A stretch of 64,000 bases of DNA from Halomonas sp. ALS9 (GTDB taxonomy: Bacteria; Pseudomonadota; Gammaproteobacteria; Pseudomonadales; Halomonadaceae). This document shows, piece after piece, positions 26,924 through 35,085 of this stretch. A program made the position numbers and the translations under genes. A model generated the notes under the pieces. That model saw nothing but the letters and a program-made list of their open reading frames with translations, ran no database searches and had not been told where the DNA came from. Location: positions 1 to 64,000 of the forward strand of contig NZ_LXRG01000054.1 of the NCBI RefSeq assembly GCF_001651035.1, written 5' to 3'. Positions within the stretch are counted from its first letter, which is position 1, and each line of letters begins with the position of its first letter.

Positions 26924-27967
26924 ATGAGTGAATGGGTAGCAGAGATAGGCACCTTCGTTGTGCAAACCACCATAGTGATGGCGCTGATCGGCATTGGTCT
27001 AGTGCTGATTGCACGCACCAAGCAAGACAAAGAGAGTGACCTGAAGCTTACTATCGAGCCGTTAAACGATCAGCGCCGCCGCCGTGGGCGTCGTTTACGT
27101 CTGGCGGCTACCTTACCGGGGGCGCGTAAAAAGCTGCTGAAACTATTTCGCAGCGAAGATAAAAAACGCCAGAAGGAACATAAATCGGAGCAGGGTGCTG
27201 CCCCGGCATCGCGGGTTTGGGTGCTCGACTTCCACGGCGACTTGAAAGCCTCGCAAACCGAGCATTTTGCTCAAGAGGTCTCCGCTATTATCGACGTTGC
27301 CGATAAACAGGACGAGGTCGTGGTGCGCCTTGAGTCCGCGGGTGGTCTGGTGCATGCCTATGGGCTGGCCGCCGCTCAGTTAGACCGTCTGCGCACGGCG
27401 GGGCTGACCACCACTGTATGTATCGACAAAGTGGCGGCCAGCGGTGGTTATTTGATGGCGTGTACCGCACAGCATATTAAGGCTGCGCCCTTCGCGGTGA
27501 TTGGCTCCATCGGCGTGGTGGCGCAGGTTCCCAATATTCATCGGTTGCTCAAACGCCATGATATAGATGTCGAACTACTTACTGCCGGTCAATATAAGCG
27601 TACCTTGACCGTGCTGGGTGAGAATACCGATGAGGGCAAAGCAAAGTTTTTAGAAGATTTAGAGAATACTCACCGCTTGTTTAAAAGCTATGTGGCAGAA
27701 CGGCGCCCCAGCATGGATATCGAAACTCTCGCAACGGGGGAGATTTGGTATGGCAGCGAGGCATTGCCCCAACAACTTGTCGACAGCCTAGGCACCAGCG
27801 AAGCCTACCTAGTTGAACGTATGGCAGAAGCTCAAGTCTTCACCGTGAAATTAGAAGCCCCTAAAACCGTCAGCCGTAAACTGGGATTAGCCATATCTGA
27901 GGGCGTCGAAAAAGCCGCGCTGAAAGCGCTTGGGTTAATCGACGCCGCTGGGTGGCAGCGGCGCTGA
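26924..27967 (+). CDS. sohB: Inner-membrane protease SohB (peptidase S49)
   Basis: Signal-peptide-peptidase-like serine protease of 347 residues. It has an N-terminal membrane helix (about 8-30), a basic charged linker, then the S49 domain starting near RVWVLDFHGDLKAS. The nucleophile serine is in DKVAASGGYLMAC, and the catalytic lysine is expected in AGQYKRTLTVLGENT. ATG 26924 has GGAG seven bases upstream. An ATG two codons earlier (26918) is too close to it. The length agrees with E. coli SohB (349). Confidence 0.93.
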   Translation: MSEWVAEIGTFVVQTTIVMALIGIGLVLIARTKQDKESDLKLTIEPLNDQRRRRGRRLRLAATLPGARKKLLKLFRSEDKKRQKEHKSEQGAAPASRVWVLDFHGDLKASQTEHFAQEVSAIIDVADKQDEVVVRLESAGGLVHAYGLAAAQLDRLRTAGLTTTVCIDKVAASGGYLMACTAQHIKAAPFAVIGSIGVVAQVPNIHRLLKRHDIDVELLTAGQYKRTLTVLGENTDEGKAKFLEDLENTHRLFKSYVAERRPSMDIETLATGEIWYGSEALPQQLVDSLGTSEAYLVERMAEAQVFTVKLEAPKTVSRKLGLAISEGVEKAALKALGLIDAAGWQRR

Positions 27968-27983
27968 TCCTAAACCTAAATCG

Positions 27984-28304
27984 TTATGCAGCGTAATGAT
28001 GCGCCAAGGTAGCAATCACGGCCTTGGCGCTTTCACTGCTTAAGGAGTAGTAAATCGTTTGTGACTCCCTCCGTGTATCGACGAGTTCATCACGCCGCAA
28101 AATAGCCAAATGTTGAGAAAGCGCCGACTGGCTTAACGCAAGCTGTTGGTTAATTTGCGTTACTGACAGCTCTTTCTCGGCAAGAAGGCAGAGTATTTGC
28201 AGCCGTTTCTCGTTGGCCAACGCTTTGAGCAGGTTGGTTCCCGCTTCAATAGCGCGACAGTTGTGTTCAAGCAGGCGTGTAGCGGCGCTTGTAGAAGCAG
28301 ACAT
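27984..28304 (-). CDS. ArsR family winged-helix regulator
   Basis: A 106-residue HTH repressor with the recognition region INQQLALSQSALSQHLAIL and the wing RRESQTIYYSL. Two cysteines lie in the N-terminal half (HNCRAIEAG and LQILCLLAE). The CxC metal motif of ArsR/SmtB alpha3 sites is missing, so it may sense redox or sulfur species as BigR/YgaV-like members do, or use another site. No obvious target gene adjoins it; the divergent neighbour is prpE. It converges on sohB. Confidence 0.87.
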   Translation of the reverse strand: MSASTSAATRLLEHNCRAIEAGTNLLKALANEKRLQILCLLAEKELSVTQINQQLALSQSALSQHLAILRRDELVDTRRESQTIYYSLSSESAKAVIATLAHHYAA

Positions 28305-28616
28305 AAAGATCTCCTTGCCTACACTGTTACATCAGCGTTTTATAAGCATTGTTTTAGAGGCGTTGTTGTACGTGGTCGAGGCATCGTCGCGTCGCGAGGA
28401 TCAAGTTGTTTAATGATCAGTAATTTAGCGTGTTTTGTCCAAGCTGTTGTTTAACGATTAATCAATGGTAGTTTTTCGCCATCTTGTCGACAATGTAGGG
28501 TAGTGTCTACCGCTTTGGTCGCTATTTAGCCCATAGTATGAGGGTTAAATGTCGGTTTTCTTTATACAGTGTCAACAATCTTCCTTCATCGCTACTACAA
28601 AAAAGATAGGGACACC

Positions 28617-30542
28617 ATGAGCCGCTACCAACACACCTTCCAACGCTCCATCGAACACCCTGAATCGTTTTGGGCCGAGCAGGCCAAACGTATTCCCTGG
28701 TACACGCCGCCTAACACCATACTCAGCTTCGATGAGCAGAGCTCTGGGAAAGGGCATGCTCGCTGGTTTAGCGACGGTGAAATGAATCTTAGCTACGCTG
28801 CGCTGGATTATCACGTCGAAAATGGGCGCGGTGACCAGGCGGCGATTTTCTGGGACTCGCCTGCAGCACAGGCCAAGCAAACCATTAGCTACCGCGAAAT
28901 GCGCGATAAGGTGGCGCATTTTGCGGGGGCGCTGGCGCAGCTAGGTGTCACCAAGGGTGATCGTGTGGTGATTTATATGCCGATGATCCCTGAAGCGCTG
29001 GTGGCCATGTACGCCTGCGCCCGGCTTGGCGCCATTCACTCGGTGGTGTTTGGCGGCTTTGCCCCTCACGAACTGGCGGCGCGGATTGAAGACGCCGAGC
29101 CAAAAGTGGTGGTTGCGGCTTCCTGCGGTATCGAGTTGGGTAAAGTGTTGCCCTATAAGCCGATGGTAGACCAAGCCGTTGCATTAAGCGCCCATAAGCC
29201 GGATGCCTGTGTGGTTTACCAGCGTGAAGCGCACCGAGCTGAACTGGGGGCAGGCGATCACGACTGGGAAGCGCTGGTAGCAAAAGCGCCATTTGCGGAG
29301 TGTGTGCCGGTTAAAGGCACCGACCCGCTGTATATCCTGTATACCTCTGGTACCACCGGAAAGCCCAAGGGCGTTATGCGCGATACGGGCGGCTACGCGG
29401 TGGCGCTGGCCTATTCGATGCAGGCGATCTACGCCATGGAGCCGGGCGAGGTGTTTTTTACCGCCTCGGACGTGGGTTGGGTTGTCGGGCACTCGTATAT
29501 TGTTTACGCGCCTTTGTTAGTGGGTTGCACCACCGTAGTGTACGAAGGCAAACCGGTCAAAACCCCCGATGCGGGCAGCTTCTGGCGCTTGATCGAGGAG
29601 TACCAGGTGAAGAGCTTTTTCACCGCACCCACAGCGTTTCGCGCGATCAAGAAAGAGGATCCTGATGCCAAACTGCTGCAGAATTACGATATCAGCAGCC
29701 TGAAACACCTCTACGTGGCCGGTGAGCGCCTAGACCCACCTACCTTTCATTGGCTGGATGACCTGTTAGACGTTCCGGTGATCGACCACTGGTGGCAAAC
29801 CGAAACCGGCTGGCCGATAGCCGCTAATTTGCCGGGCATTGAGTCAACGCCGACCAAAGCAGGCTCGGCAACATTCCCCGTTCCAGGCTTCAACGTACAG
29901 GTGCTCAATCGCGATGGCGAGCAGGCCAAGCCTCTGGAGCAGGGCAGTGTGGTGATCAAACAGCCCATGCCGCCAGGTTGCTTGACCGGCGTATGGCGTG
30001 ACGAGAAGCGTTTCCATAGCGCTTATATGGCAGCGTTCCCCGGCTACTACTTAACCGGCGACGGCGGCTACTTTGATGAGCAGGGCTATCTGTTTATTAT
30101 GGGGCGCACCGATGACGTGATTAACGTAGCAGGGCATAGGCTCTCCACCGGTGAAATGGAAGAAGTGGTCGGTGCCCATCCTGCGGTGGCCGAATGTGCG
30201 GTAATTGGGATTCATGACGATCTTAAAGGCCAACTGCCGATCGGTCTGGTGATTCCCAAAGATGGTTTTGATGGCGATGAAGCAACGCTGGAGGCCGAAC
30301 TGATAGCGCGCGTTCGCGAGCACATTGGCCCGATTGCCTGCTTTAAGCAGGTATTAGTGGTCGACCGGCTACCCAAAACCCGCTCGGGTAAGATTTTGCG
30401 CAAGTTGCTGCGAACGATCGCCGACGGTAAGGAATTTGCTATTCCCTCCACGATTGATGATCCTACCAGTTTGGCGGACGTTCACACCGCTATGCGCAAT
30501 CGCTCGGTAGGCGCTGCAGACAAAGCCAAGCCACTTGACTGA
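28617..30542 (+). CDS. prpE: Propionyl-CoA synthetase / short-chain acyl-CoA synthetase
   Basis: AMP-forming acyl-CoA synthetase of 641 residues that activates propionate (or a similar short acid) with ATP and CoA. The AMP-binding motif YTSGTTGKPKGVMRD and the A8 hinge GRTDDVINVAGHRLSTGEMEE are present, as is the C-terminal acetylatable lysine in TRSGKILRK. The overall sequence is PrpE-like (E. coli PrpE has 628 residues). ATG 28617 follows AGGGAC. An upstream frame from 28569 is not supported. It is monocistronic with a terminator after it. The gene is far from the prp operon, so the physiological substrate could also be acetate or another short acid. Confidence 0.88.
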   Translation: MSRYQHTFQRSIEHPESFWAEQAKRIPWYTPPNTILSFDEQSSGKGHARWFSDGEMNLSYAALDYHVENGRGDQAAIFWDSPAAQAKQTISYREMRDKVAHFAGALAQLGVTKGDRVVIYMPMIPEALVAMYACARLGAIHSVVFGGFAPHELAARIEDAEPKVVVAASCGIELGKVLPYKPMVDQAVALSAHKPDACVVYQREAHRAELGAGDHDWEALVAKAPFAECVPVKGTDPLYILYTSGTTGKPKGVMRDTGGYAVALAYSMQAIYAMEPGEVFFTASDVGWVVGHSYIVYAPLLVGCTTVVYEGKPVKTPDAGSFWRLIEEYQVKSFFTAPTAFRAIKKEDPDAKLLQNYDISSLKHLYVAGERLDPPTFHWLDDLLDVPVIDHWWQTETGWPIAANLPGIESTPTKAGSATFPVPGFNVQVLNRDGEQAKPLEQGSVVIKQPMPPGCLTGVWRDEKRFHSAYMAAFPGYYLTGDGGYFDEQGYLFIMGRTDDVINVAGHRLSTGEMEEVVGAHPAVAECAVIGIHDDLKGQLPIGLVIPKDGFDGDEATLEAELIARVREHIGPIACFKQVLVVDRLPKTRSGKILRKLLRTIADGKEFAIPSTIDDPTSLADVHTAMRNRSVGAADKAKPLD

Positions 30543-30553
30543 ATGTTCTAACT

Positions 30554-30580
30554 AGCCGCCAATGCTGTTGGCGGCTTTCT
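30554..30580 (+). terminator. Rho-independent terminator after prpE
   Basis: A 9-bp stem AGCCGCCAA (30554-30562) / TTGGCGGCT (30568-30576) with a five-base loop and a short T tract lies 12 bp after the prpE stop. Confidence 0.8.
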
Positions 30581-30588
30581 ATCCCCAG

Positions 30589-30617
30589 CTTTCATTACCC
30601 GTCAGAAGCCGTATAAT
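30589..30617 (+). promoter_or_regulatory. Sigma-70 promoter of yhhQ
   Basis: A perfect -10 hexamer TATAAT lies at 30612-30617. About 17 bp upstream there is a weak -35 (CTTTCA near 30589). Transcription would begin near 30624 and leave a 75-base leader. Confidence 0.55.
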
Positions 30618-30652
30618 GCCGCTCCCATCATGGCTCGCTGCAGTCATCTAAC

Positions 30653-30692
30653 GAGGGTTCCCTAACCCCTCTTCGCTATTAAAAAAAGGTCT
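30653..30692 (+). promoter_or_regulatory. Candidate preQ1-I type riboswitch in the yhhQ leader
   Basis: A 5-bp stem GAGGG (30653-30657) / CCCTC (30667-30671) encloses the loop TTCCCTAAC. An A-rich tail with seven A (30681-30687) then leads into AGG (30687-30689), which can pair with loop CCT (30661-30663) to form an H-type pseudoknot. The same AGG is the only Shine-Dalgarno-like element before ATG 30699. Stem, loop opening TTC, A-tract and pseudoknot resemble preQ1-I. The spacer between stem and A-tract is longer than usual, so this is tentative. Confidence 0.45.
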
Positions 30693-30698
30693 ACCCGC

Positions 30699-31367
30699 AT
30701 GTTTGCATTGAGTGAAGCTCAGCACCGCCGTTGCCTGATGGTCATGGTGGCTTTTCATATCGGCATTATTGCCGCCAGTAACTATCTTGTTCAGCTGCCT
30801 TTTACGCTGTTTGGCTTCCATACCACCTGGGGTGCGTTCAGCTTCCCGTTTATTTTTCTAGCGACCGACCTAACCGTTCGTCTGTTTGGTAAAGGGCCCG
30901 CGCGTTCGATTATTCTGCGTGTGATGCTTCCTGCGTTGCTGGTTTCTTATTTAGTGTCGGTAGTGTTTCCCCGTGGCAGCTTCGCCGGGATTGAAGCGCT
31001 GTCGGAGTGGAATCTATTTGTCGCCCGTATTGCCCTAGCCAGTTTCTTGGCCTACGTAATTGGCCAGTTGCTGGATGTTCAGGTGTTTGACCGCTTGCGC
31101 CAGTGGGCATGGTGGGTGGCGCCTGTCTGCTCAACGGTGCTGGGTAATCTGGCGGACACCTTTGCATTCTTCTCAGCGGCGTTCTATAACAGCCCAGACC
31201 CGTTTATGGCTGCCAATTGGGTAGAAATCGCCGCCGTCGACTATGCCATCAAGCTCGCCATCAGCCTGTTGTTTTTCCTACCGCTGTATGGCTTGCTGCT
31301 TGCTTGGCTAACCCGCCGGTTGGTGGTTTGGACAGGCCAAGTCGACGCCGCACCGCGTACGGCTTAA
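30699..31367 (+). CDS. yhhQ: Queuosine precursor transporter YhhQ
   Basis: Inner-membrane protein of 222 residues with about six helices that takes up 7-cyano-7-deazaguanine or preQ1 for queuosine synthesis (COG1738). Diagnostic segments are AASNYLVQLPFTLFGF, TWGAFSFPFIFLATDLTVRLFG, and SFLAYVIGQLLDVQVFDRLRQ with VLGNLADTFAFF. The start at ATG 30699 is weakly spaced from AGG 30687-30689, which could be masked by the leader structure described above. The gene is likely controlled by queuosine precursors if that structure is genuine. Confidence 0.92.
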   Translation: MFALSEAQHRRCLMVMVAFHIGIIAASNYLVQLPFTLFGFHTTWGAFSFPFIFLATDLTVRLFGKGPARSIILRVMLPALLVSYLVSVVFPRGSFAGIEALSEWNLFVARIALASFLAYVIGQLLDVQVFDRLRQWAWWVAPVCSTVLGNLADTFAFFSAAFYNSPDPFMAANWVEIAAVDYAIKLAISLLFFLPLYGLLLAWLTRRLVVWTGQVDAAPRTA

Positions 31368-31408
31368 TGGTGTAAATACCCCACAGACCGCAAAGCTTAG
31401 GAGCTAGC

Positions 31409-32212
31409 ATGAGTGACGTTGCCAGCGTTGATCTGCACTTTATCGATATGCCCGCCGAAGAAGCCGCCGCGGATACCACCCCGCTGGTGGTTATCCACGG
31501 CTTGCTGGGAAGTGCCGATAATTGGCGTTCGCACTTAAAAGTGTGGCAGCGCAACCGCCGTGTGATTGCGCTGGATCTGCGTAACCATGGCCGCTCTCCC
31601 CATGCGGAGGGCATGCGTTACGCCACCATGGCGGATGACGTCATAGCGCTACTCGACAAGCTTTCGATTGAATGCGCTCACGTGCTGGGCCACTCCATGG
31701 GCGGCAAAGTGGCGATCAGTTTGGCGCGTTTGGCGCCCGAGCGGGTGGCGTCGCTGATAGTGGCGGATATTGCCCCGGTGGCTTATGAGCACGGTCATGA
31801 CGATGTATTTGCCGCGCTAGATAACGTGCGTGAAGGGCAGCCCAAAAACCGCCGTGAAGCCGATGACCTGCTGGCCCAGCATGTAGATTTCCGGCCTACG
31901 CGGCTTTTCCTAGCCACCAACTTGGTGCGCAATGACAATAATGTGATGGCGTTACGGGTAGGCTTAGATCAGATCAAGCGTGGCTATAGCGATATTATCG
32001 GCGTGCCGGATGGCGAACAGCCCTACGACGGCCCCGCGCTGGTGCTACGTGGCAGCGATTCCCACTACGTGGCTGACGACATGCTGCCAGCACTGCGTGA
32101 GGTGCTGCCCCGCGCCCGTGTGGTAACGCTTAAAAATGCCGGGCACTGGCTGCACGCCGACCAGCCTGAAGCCTTTCAGCAGGCAGTGATGGCGTTCGTA
32201 GACGCTCAGTAG
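31409..32212 (+). CDS. ybfF: Alpha/beta-hydrolase, YbfF-type esterase
   Basis: Cytoplasmic esterase of 267 residues. The oxyanion segment HGLLGSADNW, the nucleophile elbow GHSMGG (S96), the RNHGRSPH strand motif and the catalytic histidine in NAGHWLHADQP all match the YbfF family. YbfF hydrolyses short and medium acyl esters and acyl-CoA in vitro; the physiological substrate is unknown. It lies 41 bp after yhhQ and may be co-transcribed. Confidence 0.88.
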   Translation: MSDVASVDLHFIDMPAEEAAADTTPLVVIHGLLGSADNWRSHLKVWQRNRRVIALDLRNHGRSPHAEGMRYATMADDVIALLDKLSIECAHVLGHSMGGKVAISLARLAPERVASLIVADIAPVAYEHGHDDVFAALDNVREGQPKNRREADDLLAQHVDFRPTRLFLATNLVRNDNNVMALRVGLDQIKRGYSDIIGVPDGEQPYDGPALVLRGSDSHYVADDMLPALREVLPRARVVTLKNAGHWLHADQPEAFQQAVMAFVDAQ

Positions 32213-32250
32213 AGTCTCGCATCAATAGATGCAAAAGAAAGGCGGTCTAA

Positions 32251-33648
32251 TTAGAGCGGAGTAACCGTTAGGCCGTGCTGTTCTGGGGAACGCAAAAAAC
32301 GGTTCAAAATGCGGTAGCTATCCACATCAAAGCTACCCGGGGTGTCCATCAAGCTTTGCGCCTGTTTAAGGCTTTTCGCACTACCCAGGTAGCACCATTG
32401 ACGGACAACGTGCCAGGCAGGTTTGGCATCGCCAGAAGGGCGTTCCTCTATCGCAATACTGCCTGGCCAGGGCCACACATTGACCTGCAGCTGTCTGAGC
32501 GCTGCTTTTGCCCGCTGGGTATGTGCGGCGATTGTTTCCTGATCATTGCATGCCCCGCGGCACTTACCTACCTGATTGGCAAAACAGCGCCCCTTACCCT
32601 TTTCCAGCCCCAACACCCGCGGGCAGAGCTGCTGTTCTTCTGCAATGGCGCGCAGCGCGTTCTTGGCCTCCAGGGCACTGCGAAACAACCCATACAGCAT
32701 GCCGCCTAGAGGCTCGGACAGCGCCTGGCCGAGAGCGCTGCCGCTAACCAATTCAGGGTGGTCGGCTGCCTCGCCCCAGTGCCAGCTAGTTAACTTGCGC
32801 TGCTTGCGTAGCTGCCGGTTCATAATCGGCATTAACGTTTTAACCAGCTGTGCCTCGCGCAGTTGAGCGCCTAAATCGCCAGCGGTCTCTTCCCATTCGA
32901 TATGTTGCACCTGCTGGGCAAGGCGCATCTCTTTGTCGTCTTGGTGGTCGCGCTGAAAGTGCCCCAGTACACGGCTGCGCAGGTTAATGCTTTTACCCAC
33001 ATAGAGGGGTAGCCGGTTGTGGCCATAAAACAGGTAAACGCCGGGGCAGGTGGGCAAACCTTCTAACTGAGCGCTATCCAGATGGGCAGGCAGCGAACGG
33101 TGGCGGCGCTCATCGCCCAGCAGGCTTTGCCACGCTTCATCGCTGTGTTCAACCTGCCACGCTTGCCAGAGTGACCACAGCGCATCTACATCGTCTCCTG
33201 CACGGTGGTGGCGGATAGGTGTTATGCCGTAGCGATTAAGCAGTGCTTTTAGGTTGTGTTGGCGTTCTAGGGGCGCTATCCGCCTTGATAAACGCAGCGT
33301 GCATATTAGCGACGCACGAAAATTCTGACCGGCGCGCTTAAATTCGTTACGCAGAAAACTGTAGTCAAAGCGCGCGTTGTGGGCCACTAGCTGCCCGTCG
33401 CCCAGCCATTCGCGAAGTGATTCGGCTATCTTCGCAAAGCGCGGCGCATCAACCAGCATGTCGTCACGAATACCGGTGAGCTGGGTGATTTGTGCGGGCA
33501 CTTTGCATTCGGGGTAAATTAAGCTCGACCAGCGATCAATCAGCTCGCCGTTAATGACTTTAAGGGCGGCTATTTCGGTAATCCGATCCCGCGTCGCGCG
33601 GGTGCCAGTGGTTTCAACATCAATAAAAATTAAGGCTGTTTCGCTCAT
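32251..33648 (-). CDS. DEDD 3'-5' exonuclease fused to a GIY-YIG (UvrC/Cho-like) nuclease
   Basis: The 465-residue protein joins two nucleases. The N-terminal domain (about 1-170) is a DnaQ-like exonuclease with IFIDVETTGT (D10, E12), LVAHNARFDYSFL and HHRAGDDVDALW. The C-terminal part from about 200 is GIY-YIG: PGVYLFYGHNRLPLYVGKS and RSRVLGHF, similar to the incision domain of UvrC and Cho, followed by a cysteine-containing segment (GRCFANQVGKCRGACND) as in UvrC. It probably acts in DNA repair. ATG 33648 begins the exonuclease fold, and the eight extra residues of the longer frame look non-coding. Confidence 0.87.
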   Translation of the reverse strand: MSETALIFIDVETTGTRATRDRITEIAALKVINGELIDRWSSLIYPECKVPAQITQLTGIRDDMLVDAPRFAKIAESLREWLGDGQLVAHNARFDYSFLRNEFKRAGQNFRASLICTLRLSRRIAPLERQHNLKALLNRYGITPIRHHRAGDDVDALWSLWQAWQVEHSDEAWQSLLGDERRHRSLPAHLDSAQLEGLPTCPGVYLFYGHNRLPLYVGKSINLRSRVLGHFQRDHQDDKEMRLAQQVQHIEWEETAGDLGAQLREAQLVKTLMPIMNRQLRKQRKLTSWHWGEAADHPELVSGSALGQALSEPLGGMLYGLFRSALEAKNALRAIAEEQQLCPRVLGLEKGKGRCFANQVGKCRGACNDQETIAAHTQRAKAALRQLQVNVWPWPGSIAIEERPSGDAKPAWHVVRQWCYLGSAKSLKQAQSLMDTPGSFDVDSYRILNRFLRSPEQHGLTVTPL

Positions 33649-33684
33649 GCGTCGCCATGGTGGTGGATACACAACAATTGATAC

Positions 33685-33716
33685 GTGATCATAAAGTGAT
33701 ATGTGATCATAAAGTG
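33685..33716. repeat. 18-bp duplication at the 3' end of the binding-protein gene
   Basis: The 14-mer GTGATCATAAAGTG occurs at 33685-33698 and 33703-33716, an 18-bp period. The second copy contains the stop codon of the adjacent minus-strand gene (33707-33709). Confidence 0.7.
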
Positions 33717-34933
33717 TGTGGGTCTACCGCTAAACGCGATACGGGTAATGTCGCGTCAGTCAGGCCCATCTGGTGTAAGAATGTCTCAAAGCCAGCGTAG
33801 CGTCGGCTATCTAACGCTGCAGGGCTCAACGCCATACGGCGCAGAATATCCTCCCAGGCATTGGCGTTAATGTCATTGTCGAGCACAGGGTGCGCGCGAA
33901 TCAGCAACTCCCAAGCAGCGTCTGGGTTGTCGATAATCCAGTGGCTCGCCTGCTCAAGGGCAAGCACAAAGCGAGACCAGGTATCAGCGCGGCGAACAAG
34001 CGTGTCGCTATTGGCCAGCACCACCAAGCCGTCATTGCGGGGAATGTCTAACTCATTGAAGCGAATGACGTGAGTATTAATACCCTCAGTCGCCAACTGT
34101 TGGGGAAGGTAGTGGTAAAAGCCATCGGCGACGGCGTCAATTTGACCTTCACGCATTGCCCTAATGGGATCAAAATGCAGGTTGATCGGTGGCGTGAAAT
34201 CATCGGTTTGCTGCACCGAACGGGGCAGTAAACGCGGAATGCTCAGATCACGGCCTTCACCAGTGGTATAACCGTAATGTAACCCCGCCAGGGTACTGTC
34301 TGTTTCCGCCTGCTCTTCGCCTGTCACAATCACCGCCGTTAACGACGTTTCAATTAGTGTCGCGATCCGGGTAATGGGAGCGCCATTATGGACTTGAAGA
34401 TGAAGCAGCGGCTGGCGGGTTAATGCTAAATCGACTTCGCCTGCGGTTAGCAGTTTGATGGCAATGGAAGGATCGGCCGGTGACTGAATATCCACCTCAA
34501 GCCCCTGCACAGCATAAAGCCCTCGCTCTTTAGCAATCACCAAGGCCGCATGCTGGGGGCTCAAGTACCAATCCAGCATCAGCGTCAACTGTTTAACTGG
34601 CGGTGGCTCAAGCGGCGGTGCTGGCGTCTGCGCCATGGTGGGCACTTCCTCTTCGCTTTCGCTGTCAATGGTTCGCCAAAACGCGTCGGGCACCTCAACG
34701 TCTGAGTCCAGCGTCAGCGGTGCTGTTTCTTGAGGAGACTCTTGTTCAGGGCTCTCTTGCTCAGGGCCCTCTTGCTCAGGACTTTCTTGTTCAAGACTCT
34801 CTTGTTCAGGACTTTCCTGCTGAGGGCTTTCTTCGCTCTCTTGATTAGCGTAAATAACTGAATTAGAAAATAGCAAGGTAACGATGAGACTCAATAGAAT
34901 AGGGTGCCACCAGCGTGATAGGCAACGCAACAT
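33707..34933 (-). CDS. NMT1/THI5-like ABC transporter substrate-binding protein with ESPEQ-repeat linker
   Basis: Secreted binding protein of 408 residues. It has a signal peptide (LLSLIVTLLFSNSVIYA), then a linker of about 35 residues built from pentapeptides like QESPE, then the NMT1 fold from about residue 115 (QLTLMLDWYLSPQHAALVIAKERGLYA). That opening is typical of proteins binding pyrimidine precursors of thiamine, or of sulfonate/nitrate-type proteins. No permease or ATPase gene adjoins. ATG 34933 has GGAG nine bases upstream. The longer frame from 35038 is not supported. The linker is a 15-bp minisatellite. The ligand is not determined. Confidence 0.83.
   Translation of the reverse strand: MLRCLSRWWHPILLSLIVTLLFSNSVIYANQESEESPQQESPEQESLEQESPEQEGPEQESPEQESPQETAPLTLDSDVEVPDAFWRTIDSESEEEVPTMAQTPAPPLEPPPVKQLTLMLDWYLSPQHAALVIAKERGLYAVQGLEVDIQSPADPSIAIKLLTAGEVDLALTRQPLLHLQVHNGAPITRIATLIETSLTAVIVTGEEQAETDSTLAGLHYGYTTGEGRDLSIPRLLPRSVQQTDDFTPPINLHFDPIRAMREGQIDAVADGFYHYLPQQLATEGINTHVIRFNELDIPRNDGLVVLANSDTLVRRADTWSRFVLALEQASHWIIDNPDAAWELLIRAHPVLDNDINANAWEDILRRMALSPAALDSRRYAGFETFLHQMGLTDATLPVSRLAVDPHTL
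34741..34830 (-). repeat. 15-bp tandem repeat in the NMT1-like gene (six copies)
   Basis: Units start at 34741, 34756, 34771, 34786, 34801 and 34816, variants of CTTGYTCAGGRCTYT. They encode the acidic linker pentapeptides (ESPEQ and close variants) directly after the signal peptide. Confidence 0.88.
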
Positions 34934-35085
34934 AGTCAGTAACTCCAGAGGTCGTAACGGCAAAGTGTAGCCGCCTCGGAAAGCTTCTGACCAGCCCTTT
35001 GACAATAAGAGGGCGCGGAGAAGAGACAGTAAATTCAACGGTTACATGCAATAATAGCGCTGTATTGATGTAGAGACGGAGAGTC

